Assembly: GCF_907164915.1 (NCBI RefSeq)
Contig: NC_061863.1
Coordinates: 38,909,382-38,973,381 of the forward strand
Source: Impatiens glandulifera
Lineage: Eukaryota; Streptophyta; Magnoliopsida; Ericales; Balsaminaceae
Direction: 5' to 3'
DNA: 64,000 bases
The translations under genes and the position numbers were made by a program. Of this stretch, positions 12,393 through 24,793 are shown piece after piece. Position 1 is the stretch's first letter; every line of letters starts with the position of its first letter. The notes beneath the pieces were generated by a model. The model did not search any database. It was not told the DNA's origin and saw nothing but the letters and a program-made list of their open reading frames with translations.

Positions 12393-13655
12393 TATTAGAT
12401 AAATTAGACCGGTTAAAATAAGAATTTAACAAAAACAAATTTCGTGTGCAGGAACGGTCAAGAAATTTGAACCGGTCAAGAATCTAACCGGTCAAGTAAT
12501 CAAACCGGTTAGAAGAAGAAGCAAATGATGTATCCAAAACCAGAAGTTATCCGGTTAACCTGAAGCTATGAACAACCGGTAGACATGCTAAACCGAAAAC
12601 CGACGAAGAGACTACTTAAAGAAAGAAGTCAAGATTATCAAACTAAGTACAATCTACAAATTGGTGCAAACGAACACTTTGAGTATCTGCAAAAGATGAT
12701 ATTAAAGGATCAGACTGTGACATTGCCATATCCATACAAGTCTGATGATACTCTGAAGGCTGCAGAAGATTGCCTGAAGAAACAATTACCATTTTGGTAC
12801 AAGTCAAATGTGCAGTTCTCCAGATGCAGGTAACTGTCCAACCGACAGTTGCCATATTAAGTAAAGACAAATGAAGCCGGTCTACTCCGTGCCTTGGAAG
12901 CTTAAACTGCATTTAATGTTATGCTGATCCTCTGCTCAACCAATCAGATTCAAGGATTACCCTGAAGGTATCCGTTGAAGAAATGTGACCGTTGACACAT
13001 TTCACTTATAAAAGGAGCTGAAGAGGAGTAAATGCAGACACGGCAGTTACAAAAAGTCACAAGAGTTACAAGAGACACAACAATTAAGAGCGCCATCAAC
13101 CCAAGTTACAAGTTGTGTTTATCTCTCTACAAGATTAAAAGCTTAAGTGTGCATTTGAAGTGTGATTACAATTTCTGTGAGAATTATAAAAGTGTTTATC
13201 GAGCAGTAAATAAGTCTCGATTGTGTAGTGTAGTTGAGTATTCCTTAGTGAATATCCTTCTCGCGGTTTGAGAAGAAGGGGTGACGTAGGAGTTTTATTT
13301 CCGAACATCCATAAAAACCTGTCTTGTTCTTTATTTTCTGCCGCTTCTACTTTCTAACCGACTCGTACTGTCCTAACCGACTTACATCACTCTAACCGAT
13401 TCACTAAACCTCAAACCGACCTCCTAATCTTCAAACCGATATTCTCCAAAACCTATCTCTATTCATCCTGTGTGTGTTGCTTCAGTCTGAAACAAACCAC
13501 TTCCGCACTTGAACTCGGTTCAAGGGTTTGTGACAACCTGTGTAGTATTGAAACCAGTGTTAATCTCTAATCGGATTAGCGTCAACCGTTGAGTGTTGTT
13601 AGAAAGTGTTAACCGGCTGGACCCCGGTCCGCCATCCGCGATCTAGATCCTAACA
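12393..13655 (+). repeat. 5' LTR of element A
   Basis: Begins TATTAGATAAATTAGACCGG (the other copies begin TGTTAG, so the first dinucleotide has mutated) and ends CCTAACA just before the PBS. It is rich in 'aaccggt' motifs. A conserved twin-hairpin segment lies at 13254-13315. Compared with the 3' LTR it lacks about 18 bp near 12583. Length 1263 bp versus 1293 bp. Confidence 0.9.
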
Positions 13656-13670
13656 ATTGGTATCAGAGCA
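13656..13670 (+). promoter_or_regulatory. Primer-binding site, element A
   Basis: Directly behind the 5' LTR, TGGTATCAGAGC is complementary to the 3' end of initiator methionine tRNA, as in most plant copia elements. It sets the start of minus-strand DNA synthesis. Confidence 0.9.
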
Positions 13671-13708
13671 GTTAGTTTCAATACTCAATCAACCTGAAGC
13701 AAGCAAGC

Positions 13709-16700
13709 ATGACTTTCGAAAAGCCTCCAATGCTAGAAGGTGATGATTTCGCCAACTGGAAGATATGCATGCACTTGCACCTAATCACCATGGATGATGA
13801 GATGTTGTTCATCCTGTCTGAAGGACCGATAAAGATTGATAAAGATAGAAAGGACTGGACAGCTGAGGATAAGAGGAGAAACAATCTGGATAATCACGCC
13901 AAAAGCCATATCTTCAAAGGTTTGGACATAAATACTTTCTATAAGGTCAGAGATTGAAAAACCTCAAAGGAAGTATGAGAAACAGTGATTCAACTCCATG
14001 AGGGAAATGAAAGAACCAAGGAAAACAAGATAATGGTGGCTACCCAGAAGTTTGAAAACATCAAGATGAAGCCAGGAGAACCATGAGGGAGTACAGTAAC
14101 CGGTTTACAAATGTGATAAATGAGCTATCAACTCTTGGAAAGAAGTATGATAACAATGAAACACTCATCAAAGCTTTAAGATCTCTTCCGAGTGCATGGG
14201 ACATAAAGACGACGGTGATGAGAGAATCAAACAGCCTAAACAAGATGAAGCTACACGATGTATTCGAAGATCTAAAGGCATATGAGTTTGAAATGAGATC
14301 CAGCATCGAAGATGAAGCATCAGCCTCAACTGCTACTAAGGCATTAGTCACATCTATAGAACCTGTAGTTGCTGTACCGATCAAATCCGCTGAACAATTC
14401 ACTAAGGATGCAATGGCAATGCTTGCACAGAAGTTTGGCAGATTTATGAAGAAAAATCCAACCGACAAACAACAACTATAACTACGGTGATAAATATAAT
14501 ATTAGATGTTATAATTGCAACTGTTTGGGACATTTCAGGTGGGAATGCAGAAAACCAAGACGGGATGACCGGAAGCCGGATGATCAGAACCAAAGAAACA
14601 ACTACTCACAAACCGGTGAAGGGAGAGAAATTCAGAAAGCACTGATAGCCGATGATGGAGGAAGTCTATGGGCTCACAGTGATAGTGATGATGAACTCTC
14701 TTGTCTCATGGCAAACGAAGAACAGGTATTTGATTTTTCTTGTGAAGAATTTACTAAAGATGATTTAGTCAATGCACTAAATGACATGGTAGTAGAGTAT
14801 AAAAATCTATTAACCTTAGTACCAACCCGACTCAACTTTAGAACCGACCCAATAACACCACCCCGGTCCCCCAATCTTGAAACCAATAGTATTCAACCTA
14901 ATGAAATCTTAGAAATCGAGGCAGCACCTGAACTATCCTCTAAGACTGAACAGCTCAAGGAGTCAGTAAAAGAGTTGACCGAATAGGAAGATGCACGAAC
15001 CAAGTATCGAATAGCCGCATGGAAAAGATCCAGTGAAGCGGTGAACCAGATGTCTAAATATCAAAGACATCCCAAATGCAAATTTGGTCTTGGATACAAA
15101 GACAACAGATCCGCCAACCGGAACCGTTCCAACGAGATGAAACTCACAAAAGACAATCTTCCATTCATAAGATTTGTCAAGAGCTCTTCAACCGACAATG
15201 AGGAACAACGTGACTCAAAACCGGAAAAAGAAATAATATATGTAAGTCCAACTGACTCGGAAAAATGGCTTTATCTTGAGAGAAGGAAAGCCAACCGGCC
15301 AATAGGTAAACAAACTGATCCACGACCACATAGAATAGACCAAAAGCCACTACAAAATAAGGCACTCTTAGGACAACAGAAAGATGTCAAGCCAAGCACT
15401 TGAAAAAGAATTAGAACCATATCCGGAAAAGTTATCTGACTCATTAAAGTCTGGATACCTAAGGGACTAATCAACCGTGGACCCAAGTAAATGTGGGTAC
15501 CAAATAGTTGTAAATATGTATATTTTATAGGTTATGAAGAAACGGCTAGGAAATTCTCAGTGGTACCTGGACAGCGGTTGTTCCAAACATATAACCGTAA
15601 ACATCAACCTTCTGACCGACATCAAAATAGAAACCGGTGCAATGATAGTCTTTGGTGACAACTCAAGAGGTAGAACTGTGGGCAAGGGTAAGATTGCCCA
15701 TGATAATTTAACAATTAACAATGTACTTCTAGTTGAAATTTTACACTTTAATCTGTTAAGTATCAGTTAGATGTGTGATGCTTGATATACTGTAGAATTT
15801 CTTAGACATGCATGCTTAGTTAAAAACTCTCAAGGTAGTACACTACTAACCGGAAATAGGTTAGGAAACATATACAAGGTAGACTGGAAAAATGAAGTGG
15901 AGCATCCTGTTTGCATGGTAGCTAAAACTGATCAAACCTGGCTATGGCACAAAAGGTTAAACCATCTAAACCTCAAAACCTTAAACTATATCCGCAATAA
16001 AAAGTTAGTTGAAGGAATTCCTGATATAATATTCAATAAGGATAAGGTTTGCTCAGCATGTCAAATGGGTAAACAAACTAAATCAACCTTTAAAAGTAAA
16101 GGACACATTCAGTCTAACCGATGTTTGGATCTTCTTCACATGGATTTATTTGGACCGATTAGGGTCACCAGCCTAGGTGGTATGCATTCCACTATGGTCG
16201 TTATTGATGATTATTCTAGATATACATGGGTCACATTTTTGGCATCCAAAAGTGAAACCGCATCCAATTTAATTACACTGCTTAAGCGTTTACAAAATGA
16301 AAATCAACACGTATAAATATCATTAGAAGTGATAGAGGAATCGAATTTACAAACAGTACTCTAAATGCATTTCTTGATGAATCCGGCATTAGACAACGGC
16401 CTGGCTGAGAGAAGAAACCGAACTCTCAAGGAAGCCGCAAGGTCTATGATAGCCGACTCAGTTGTTGCTCAAAAATTTTGGGCTGAAGCTATCAATACTG
16501 CATGTTATACACAAAACCGGTCTTTGATTAACAAATTTCATAATAAAACACCGTACGAAGTGTATTTTGATAGAATTCCTAATATTCGGTATCTTAAAAT
16601 TTTCAGTTGTAAATGTTACATTCACATTAATGGCAAAAACTACTTATCTGCTTTTGATGTAAAATCCGATATTGGGATACTGCTAGGATACTCAGCGGTT

Positions 16701-18710
16701 AGTAAAACATATAGAGTATATAATACTAGAACTTTAACCGTGGAAGAATCTCTTCATGTTGTATTCGATGAATTGGTTGAAAGTAACACTACATCATCCT
16801 TTGATCTACACAACAGATTGGAAAATCATAATATCCACTCTGATAGTGAAGATGAGATTCCGATTTACAGACGGTTTGTCCATGACCAATTGGGTGTTGT
16901 TGAAACCCAGCCGGATCAAGCTGCCACACAGCAGGAAGTTGACACCTCGGTTTAAACTGAGGAAATCGGTCGGTCTGACAATATTACTCAGCCTACCGAT
17001 ATGTCTAGCCTTGATCAAACAAACGGTAATTTGGTAGACATTCATAAACTGAATCTCAAAAGGAACACAAATCATTCTCCTGAGCTTATTATAGGTGAAC
17101 CTTCAAAACCCATCCAAACTAGGCGACAAAAACTGGAGGAATACTTTAATTCTGCTTTCATATCCCAGATTGAGCCGAAAAAGGTGAATGAAGCATTGTT
17201 GGATCCGATTGGATCTTAGCAATGCAAGAAGAGTTAAACCAGTTTAAGAGTAATAAAGTCTGGTATCTAGTCCTTAGACCGAAAGATCAACCGGTCATAG
17301 CAACAAGATGGGTATTTAGAAAGAAACTCAATGAAGACGGTTTGGTTACGAGGAACAAAACTAGATTAGTGGCACAAGGATACAAACAGGAAGAAGACAT
17401 TGATTTTGAAGAATCATTTTCTCCTGTAGCTAGAATTGAAGCCATTAGAATTTTCCTAGCCTTTGCTGCTTTCAAAAATTTTAAAGTATTCCAAATGGAT
17501 GTTAAAAGTGCATTTTTAAATGGTGACCTACGTGAAGAAGTATACGTTGAACAACCACCCGATTTTAAAAATGTTGACCTAACTAATCATGTATATCGTC
17601 TAAATAAAGCTCTTTACGGTTTAAAACAAGCTCCTAGATCTTGGTATGATACATTAACCGCATTTTTGATACATCATGACTTCACCATAGGTTCAGTAGA
17701 TAAAACCCTATTTAAATTTGAGAAAAATGGACACATTCTACTTGTTCAAATATATGTAGATGATATCATTTTCGGATCAACCGATCTTAAGCTGTGTGAT
17801 AAATTCTCAACCCTAATGACTAATAAATTTGAAATGAGTATGATGAGAGAATTAAGCTTCTTCCTAGGTCTTCAGGTTAGAGAATTAGAATGAGGAACTT
17901 TCATCAATCAGTCCAAATATACAAAGGAACTTTTAAAGAAATTTGGTATGGACACATGTTCCTCTACGTTCATCAATCAAGCTAGATAAAGATGATGACG
18001 GTCAGGGAGTAGACCTGACAGACTATCGTGGAATCATCGGCTCACTTCTGTACCTGACAACAAGTAGACCGGACATACTATTTGCGGTCGGAGTGTGTGG
18101 AAGATTCCAGGCTAATCTCAAACAGTCTCACTATACAGCCGCTAAACGAATCCTGAAGTATCTAAAGGGAACATCTGAAGTCGGATTATGGTATCTAAAA
18201 GACTCAAGTTTTAACCTAACAAGCTATTCTGACGCTGACTATGCAGGATGTAAAGTTGATAGAAAAAGTACCAGCGGAACATGCCAATTCTTAGGTGATC
18301 GACTTGTTTCATGGCACAGCAAGAAGCAAACGTCGATTGCTACATCAACCGCAGAAGCTGAATATCTGGCAGCCGGAAGTTGTTGTTCACAACTTCTATG
18401 GATTCAACAGCAACTAAAGGACTTCAGTGTCACCGCCGAAGAGTCTCCAATTTTCTGTGACAACACAAGTGCCATAGCAATCACATACAATCCGGTGTTA
18501 CACTCTAGAACCAAGCACATCGACATAAGGCATCATTTCATCCGGGAACATGTCATGCAGAAGCACATCCGGTTGGAATATGTATCAACTGATCAACAAG
18601 TAGCCGATATCTTCACAAAGCCTCTGCAGGAAGCTAAGTTTTCTTTCTTCAGAAACATCCTCGACTTAACCAATATAAATCAACTCATTTCTCAAAATCT
18701 TAACCTCTAA
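13709..18710 (+). pseudogene. Gag-Pol polyprotein of element A, broken
   Basis: Domains in order: Gag (13709-14470); CCHC zinc knuckle (14509-14550, C-x2-C-x4-H-x4-C); a linker with acidic and Ser/Thr-rich parts (14550-15480); aspartic protease 'YLDSGCSKHIT' (15555-15590); pre-integrase 'WLWHKRLNHL' (15940); integrase core (about 16100-16560); reverse transcriptase (17300-17900) with '[13 protein letters not shown]' and '[10 protein letters not shown]' (17754); RNase H (about 18220-18700) with 'YSDADYAG' and 'STAEAEY'. Inactivating changes include TGA at 13955, a second TGA near 13977, a one-base loss near 14080, a frameshift before the zinc knuckle, TAG at 14983, TAG near 15768 and TGA near 17890. 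Several stops fall where the family has Trp. No functional protein is expected. Confidence 0.92.
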
Positions 18711-19232
18711 AGGGAAAAATCGGTTCGGACAGACAAAACCGGCAGTTCTTCCTAAAATGTCGGAAACCGAATTTACCATCGTATTTATTGAAAAATCGCT
18801 TTGTCTATCAGTTACAGTAAACCGACCAGTTACTTAGTGCCTACACTAATTAACTGCATCGGGACCAATGACTAAAAACCAACCGGTTTGAATATATTAT
18901 ACTTTGGAATATTTGGCTTCCCAACAAATATGGAACAATTGTCTGTGTTTGGACGTATCTGTTCTGAAATAAATTCTTTTCAAAACAAAGCAATCATCTT
19001 TCAAAAGACGTGAAAATATAATATCTCTCATTGTCTAGGCCTATGACTCACACCCTTAGGCTGTAAACACACATAATTCATGCAAGATGTTTTATCCTAC
19101 GGCTAATAAACTAAATTACCTGTTATCCATTAGATAATACTACTCACTTATATCACCCTCCAACTAATATATAAGTTAGATGAATATCAAACAAATATTC
19201 ACACCCTCAACCTCTCATCTTACTAAGGCAAA
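18711..19232 (+). promoter_or_regulatory. Spacer between pol and the extra ORFs, with TATA-like box
   Basis: No ORF. A TATA-like 'aatatataag' lies at about 19167-19176, about 60 bp before the first extra ORF, followed by a C/T-rich leader ('caccctcaacctctcatctt'). This pattern recurs before the second and third extra ORFs, which suggests separate transcription rather than read-through from the LTR. That is inference from sequence pattern only. Confidence 0.4.
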
Positions 19233-19975
19233 AATGTTTCAGTACCAGAACATTCTTCAAGTTGATTTTGACACAGCACAAGACACAACACTACGAAATC
19301 TTCAAGATGATCAAATCTTTGGAGAGTACCGGTCTTTGGTCTTTTCTAGATGACAAACATATCATATTTCCTGAAACCGTGACCGAATTCTTTCACAATT
19401 CCAGAGTCTTTCGTGGCACTCCATTTTTTGACACTCTTATTCAGTCAAGGGTAAGAGGAACGATTTTCGACTTCACCGAGCGAGATTTCGCTCGGTGCTT
19501 CGATCTTTCCAAGGAATGTCTTACAGACCTGTCCGTTTCAGCTGAACAGAAAGCCGAAATATCTCTGAAATTTTCCCGCTCCAACTCTCTGGTCGATGAT
19601 CACGGTGCACGATCATCGTTGAGGGCCGAATATCATCTCCTCAACGATATCATTGGTAAGGCCATCCTGGGAAAGGATGTCACCAATACCTACTGTACCA
19701 CGATCTTTAACATCATGACCGCCATAACATCCGATACTCCGGTAAACTGGTCTAGGTTGTTGTTTGACAACCTAATCTGGATGATCAATACCCGACACAC
19801 CGGTTTTATTCCTCAAATAAGTTCTCTACTCATCGAACTCGGGGTTCCACTCTGTCCGAGCGAAGGGCTGCACCAATCCCAGGTTTTGACCAGGGATTCT
19901 GCGGATTCCTTCTATGAGCGGTTTGAGAAAGCATGGAAGAAAAAGCAGAGAAACATCACCTCCTCCGGCCACTAA
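19233..19975 (+). pseudogene. Extra ORF 1 behind pol (paralogue 1 of 3), frameshifted
   Basis: The natural start is ATG 19233, giving 'MFQYQNILQVDFD', which aligns with the starts of the two following ORFs. A single-base slip at about 19275-19310 moves the frame to the one that continues with 'SLESTGLWSFLDDKH', 'VTEFFHNSRVF', 'LLNDIIGKAILG' and 'VNWSRLLFDNLIWMI', ending at 19975. It is a helical globular protein of about 245 residues with no membrane segment. The family is one I recall from proteins linked to retroelements in asterid genomes, of unknown function. Positionally it corresponds to the env-like ORF of Sireviruses, but no envelope-like feature is visible. It keeps the Trp that the two sister copies have lost. 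Confidence 0.7.
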
Positions 19976-20369
19976 AGAATCACTCCTTCGGACAACCAGT
20001 CATTTTGCTTCATGCACCGGTTGTATTTCTACCTATTTTAATTGGTTATGTCTTCCTTTTGGTCTACTGTACTTCACCTTTTTCTTAATGAAACTCTAGT
20101 ACTTTTGAATTCTAACTACATGGGAAACTACACAAACTTAGTTGGTTCCCAACTAGATTCTCAACCTCGGTCTCCTTAACCGGTCAAAATCACCACTTCC
20201 CAAGACGTTTTGAAAACATAAATATTCCACAGCATTAATGAGACAAAACAGAATCTTAATCTTAAATGCTCTTACGCTACCTCTCATCTCCAATCTATTT
20301 AAGATGTTTCTCACTCTCATTACAATACACTCCAAGACAACATTCTACATCTCTAAGCAAATCTGAAAA
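19976..20369 (+). promoter_or_regulatory. Spacer with TATA-like box before extra ORF 2
   Basis: Non-coding. 'ctatttaag' at about 20295-20303 is followed by a C/T- and A-rich leader running to ATG 20370. The distance from box to ATG is about 70 bp, similar to extra ORF 1. Confidence 0.35.
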
Positions 20370-21032
20370 ATGTATCACTCCATCCTCCGAAACTATTTAT
20401 GCATCGACTTTGACTCAGTGCTATCCCTTGAGAACGATGAAATAAGGGAAGTACTATTTGAATCTTTGGTTGATACCGGCTTCCGCGGATTCCTAGAGGA
20501 ATCCAGACCTCTCTTTCTTCCAGAGGTACTGGAGTTCCTCTCCAATGCAGCTATGCATAACGGTGTCATCGTCTCCACGGTAAACACCAATATCATCATT
20601 CTCTCGGAAAACCTACTCGCCGGAATGTTCGACCTCCCAACCGAGGGGTTTTCGGACTTTCCACCACAGGTGAGTAGTACATTTGATGAATATGCTGAAA
20701 GGTTCTCTTCCACCGACACACCGGTTCAAAACCACGGCCTTAAAGCCCACCTTGCTCCCCACATTCAACTCTTGCATGAGATCGTCAAACGGTCGATCCT
20801 CTGCCAGACCCCCAATCAAAACTATTCCAGAAAAACCTTTGACATGATGACCTATATCATCAGCTCAACTTCCATCAACTAGGCATCGATTATTTTTAAT
20901 AACCTAAAGACTATAGTCGAAACGAAGAAACGGTTCGGCTATGCTCCTCATTTGAGTCGGGTCGTTCGAGCCTTCGTTCCAAACCTTGGACCGGGTACAC
21001 CGGTGGAAGACAAAATTTCTAGGATGTTTTAG
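20370..21032 (+). pseudogene. Extra ORF 2 behind pol (paralogue 2 of 3), one stop
   Basis: Starts 'MYHSILRNYLCIDFDSVL' and continues with 'LFESLVDTGFRGFLEES', 'VLEFLSNAAM', 'MFDLPTEGFSDF' and 'QLLHEIVKRSIL'. An in-frame TAG at 20880-20882 replaces the Trp of the 'INW' motif seen in extra ORF 1 (19749). After it the frame stays open to 21032 (220 codons). It is a clear paralogue of the ORFs at 19233 and 21465, with matching block order but strong divergence, so the duplication is older than the element's death. Function unknown. Confidence 0.72.
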
Positions 21033-21464
21033 CTTCTAAGTCGGTTAAGTGTTATTTTTCTTGTATGTGTAACCGATCTTCATATCGACTCTATCATCAT
21101 CATGCCTGTTTCATCATTAATCAAATATCAGTTTAAATTAAAAGGATCAAATATCGGTTTAAATTCTCCACCGGTTAAATTGCTTACCGCTTCATTAATT
21201 ACCGGTTAAAATGTCTACCGCTTTAATCCCTTCTCGCCAAAAAGGATTGCCGTCCAGAGTTTACCGCCAACTCATTTTGGAGGGAAAACTTGGCGCCTTT
21301 TTCTTGATGTGACGGTTCGCGTCGGTTGGCATTCTAGGCCGCTGCCTATAAATATTCTCATTTGTCTTCTTATTATTCTCTTCCGCGAATCTGCTTTCTC
21401 TCTCTAGCAATCACTTAATTTTCAAAGCTCTCAATCTTTCCAACTCCAAATCCTTCTAATATAA
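21033..21464 (+). promoter_or_regulatory. Spacer with TATA box before extra ORF 3
   Basis: Non-coding, with repeated 'aaattaccggtt'-like phrases. A well-formed TATA box, 'cctataaatattc', lies at 21345-21357. It is followed by a long C/T-rich leader ('ctttctctctctagcaatca') to ATG 21465. This is the best promoter-like sequence in the element outside the LTRs. Confidence 0.45.
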
Positions 21465-24204
21465 ATGGGTTGTGATTCTGCACTTTTCAACCACATTTTC
21501 CAAGTAGACTTCGAAGATATTCGAACCAACGGTTCGACGGAGGCTAAACAAGTGCTGGAACTCATAACTGCCTCGGGTCTGGAGTATTTTCTAGGTGGAC
21601 CGTTCGTCATGTATCAAGACGCGGTCACGGAGTTCTTCCAAACTACCGTACTCAATGAAGAAACCATATCCGCAACGGTTGGTGGAAAACCATTTCAGGT
21701 TACAAAAGAATCGATTGCTGCAGCTCTCCATCTACCAACCGAAGGGTGTGATTTCACCGAGGACATGGACGCAGACGAACTTCTTGCGGTTTGCTGTGCT
21801 GTATCGGATTCTAAACAACCGTTAGTGGTGTCCAGTAAGAAGATAGACATGAAACCGGAATACAGGCCACTTTGCGAAATTATCTCAAAGTCGGTCCAAG
21901 GAAGAGGAGGCAACTACGACAGCCTAACAAATTCGAAGATTGATATGTTGGCTGGTATAGTTAGAGGTATTCAAATCAACTAGGCCAAGGTCGTTTTCTC
22001 CAACCTCTGTGAAATGGTGGATCCGACTTCAAAACGTTCTCAGGGATATGTCGTTCCGCTCGGCAGGCTGATGCACCACTCTCATATCGAAACCGGCCCA
22101 AGTGTCTTTATCCCTCACAACAAAATAATAAAGTCTACTCACTTTTTGAGAACAACGGTTCGACCGAGCAGAGCGAAGGCCTCAACCGCTAAACAACCAT
22201 CCACTCGACTTAGGAAATCACAACCTAGGAAGAAGAAGGCTCCGGAGGCAGAATAATTTGAAAGTAAAGCGGTTCCTCTTACATCCAGATCGGCTAATAT
22301 TCAAACCGACATTCCGAATCCGGAGGACTCCACATCTAGCTCTAGCCGCACCAACTCTAACGACACTGAGCAGAATCGGTCAAACAAAGGAAAATGGAAG
22401 GTCGTCGATGAGGAAAATTCGGCCACAAATCTTGATGATGAATCCGGTCCAGTCAGTCGTCAACTGGAGGCATCCGAAACCGCAGACGACGACATTCAAC
22501 AATTAGGAGAGGCACTTGTCTCCCAAATAATAGAGCAGCTCTTCAAGCAGGCTCATGTTGTGAGTAATGTTTACTATCAGTGGGCTCTTCAACGAGAGGA
22601 AGTCAGTTATACCGACATGTTACCAGAGTGTCCCGCCCATCAGATATGGAAAAACTGGTGGAAATGGAGAGGACGGTGTTCGAATTGACGAAGACAAAGA
22701 GCATTGCCATCGCTCTTAGAAGAGGAAGGATGGTTGAAACGCACGCCCGGTTAAAAGAACTCACCGGCCACATCCTTCACATTCATGAACAGAATGTCCC
22801 TCCAGAGGACAAAAACCAGTTCGATGTGATAGCACTGGAAATGTTAAAGGCTAAGGAGCAAGAGCTAACCGATGAGATGACGCGGTTGGAATCGGAAGCC
22901 GGTCATCAAGAAGCTTTGCACTTCTCAAGATCTCATCTTGACGATGATGGAGGATCCAAATCCAATGGTGGTCCCAATCCGGAAGAAGCCGATAATTCCC
23001 CTCCTCCACCGGATTCCACGGTCAACGTACTTGAAACTGATATGGGTAATCCGCTTCCCGATCAGCCTGAGTCCCCACAAACCGATAAATCTCCGGCGCC
23101 GGTCTTGACCGAGGACCACGTCAAGGGATACATCGAGGAATTTTTACAAGATGCCATCATCCCGTGGTAGACTAAAGTGAAAGAAAGGGTGAAAACATCA
23201 CACCGGTTGGCTAAGTCTACCGGTGAAATTCTCAACTCCGCGATCCAATGACTTACAGTTGTTGAAGAGAATTACGCCCAACCGACCAACTGATCAGTTC
23301 AACGACATATAGAACTACAACTCTTGAGGACGGTCTTGCTCAAACCGACTAGCGGCTCGGTTCAACGGATCAAAAGTTAGCGACTCTTGAAGAGAGTCAC
23401 AACCATACCGCTCAACAACTTACGTCAAGGGATCAAAGATTGACATCTCTTGAAGAGGGTCATTATCAATCTGGTATTCAGGCTGGTTCGATAATTCAAA
23501 GATTGATAGCGCTTGAAGAAAAGCATACCCAGACCGAAGCCGCGCTACAAGCGGTCTCCGAACAGCTTGCGGAAATGATTGCGGCCAAGCTAGCGGCTGA
23601 CGAGGCACTTGAGAAAGCGAATGAAATCGCGGCCCAAAAACTCCAAGAAGCTGAGAACGAGAATATGCGGATACTGAAGGAAAGGGAACAGGCGGATGCG
23701 AGCCTGACCTAACATTTTCAGGTAGTAGAAAATGCCGCACCGGAACAAGCGGTACAAGCAAATGAGGACGCGGCTCGGCTAATCCAACAACAGTTGATAG
23801 AAGAAGAAATTGAAGAAAGAAATACACTCTCTAATCCGGCTGCTCCCTCAACCGGACCGGTCACCAGAAAGAGAAAGGCCACCAAGAAGACAGCGGCTAA
23901 ACGGACTCAACAGCTGTCGGTTGAGATTGCTGAATCGACCAATGCTCCTCCAATCACCCAGGATTCACCAGAAGTTGTAGAAGTTGAGGACGAGGCTGTA
24001 CCGGTGAAGAAGAGAGTGCGGTACGCTAATGTGCTCCCACTCAGATCGGTCCCTTCACAAGCATAGGCTTCACCAATCACCGGCACCTCGGGCGGTCAAG
24101 CATCTTCCTCCGGACTTGGCAGCGATCCGTGCAATCCGGGAAAAGGGATAATGGCTCAATATCTCAAGAGATACATGCCAAAAGACGACAAGAATATGGA
24201 ATAG
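21465..24204 (+). pseudogene. Extra ORF 3 behind pol (paralogue 3 of 3) with coiled-coil tail, broken
   Basis: The N-terminal module (21465-22100) is the third copy of the family: 'FQVDFEDIR', 'LITASGLEYFLGGP', 'VTEFFQTTVL', 'LHLPTEGCDF', 'PLCEIISKSVQG'. A TAG at 21981-21983 sits at the same Trp position as in extra ORF 2. Unlike the others it continues, with a TAA at 22254 and frameshifts near 22610 and 23290, into a Lys/Arg-rich and acidic Ser/Asp-rich region. A coiled-coil part follows (about 23390-23830, with 'SLEEGH' and 'ALEEKH' repeats and Ala/Glu heptads). A basic segment 'KRKATKKTAAKR' (about 23870), which could act as a nuclear localisation signal, comes next, and the frame ends at 24204. 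Undamaged it would be about 900 residues. Coiled-coil regions are known in Sirevirus env-like and Gag proteins; the role here is unknown. Confidence 0.7.
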
Positions 24205-24514
24205 ACTTTCAATTATCTGTTCTTTATGTCAACTTTATAATATTTCCTATTTTTATATATATAAAGTATTTTTGGAAACCGTCCTACATTTTACTTCTTA
24301 CATGATTTTGAATATTTTAAATAAAATAATCAAGAAGGGAGAAATTGATAAGATAAAATTTTTTAAAATCAAAAACTTTCTCAAATTTTTCTAAAATTTT
24401 TTCTAAACCTTTTTCAAAAATCCGGCCAAACAAAATTTTAAAAACAACTGGCCTACTTCTTACTTCTTACATGATTTTGAATATTTTAAATAAAATAATC
24501 AAATAGGGAGAAAT
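24205..24514 (+). promoter_or_regulatory. Duplicated polypurine-tract region of element A
   Basis: Two near-identical segments ('cttacatgattttgaatatt', 'taaaataatcaa') each end in a purine tract followed by AAATTG. The first is 'gaagggagaaattgataag' at 24334-24352. The second is 'tagggagaaattgttag' at 24504-24520, which abuts the LTR start TGTTAG. Multiplied polypurine tracts before the 3' LTR are a published trait of Sireviruses. Confidence 0.75.
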
Positions 24515-24793
24515 TGTTAGATAAATTAGACCGGTTAAAATAAAAACTTAACAAAAACAAATTTATGTGCCGGAACGGTCAAGAACTTTGAACCGGTCAA
24601 GAATCTAACCGGTCAAGTAATCAAACCGGTTAGAAGAAGAAGCAAATGATGTATCCAAAACCGGAAGTTATCCGGTTAACTTGAAGCTATGAACAACCGG
24701 TAGACATCCTAAACCAAAATGCAGTATTCAACCGAAAACTGACGAAGAGACTACTTAAAGAAAGAAGTTAAGATTATCAAACTAAGTACAATC
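24515..24793 (+). repeat. Truncated LTR of element A at the duplication junction
   Basis: Starts TGTTAGATAAATTAGACCGG and matches the first 279 bp of the full 3' LTR, then stops abruptly where the second copy of the internal sequence begins. Confidence 0.9.

Larger units (their letters stand above)
23064..24793 (+). repeat. 1730-bp tandem duplication, first copy
   Basis: Covers the end of extra ORF 3, the polypurine tracts and the first 279 bp of an LTR (24515-24793). The second copy is 24794-26523. Scanning by eye shows about 20 differences, mostly C/T and G/A, so identity is about 99%. At the junction (24793/24794) both parents share a few bases (ATCAGCC context), pointing to microhomology-mediated or unequal joining. 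Confidence 0.9.

Noticed and set aside
14061..14468. Minus-strand ORF of 135 codons
   Set aside because: Antisense of Gag of element A, no domain features.
20153..20335. Minus-strand ORF between extra ORFs 1 and 2
   Set aside because: Short, no motif, and lies in the presumed promoter/leader spacer.
23420..23827. Minus-strand ORF of 135 codons, repeated at 25150-25557
   Set aside because: Antisense shadow of the coiled-coil part of extra ORF 3; its duplication only reflects the 1730-bp repeat.
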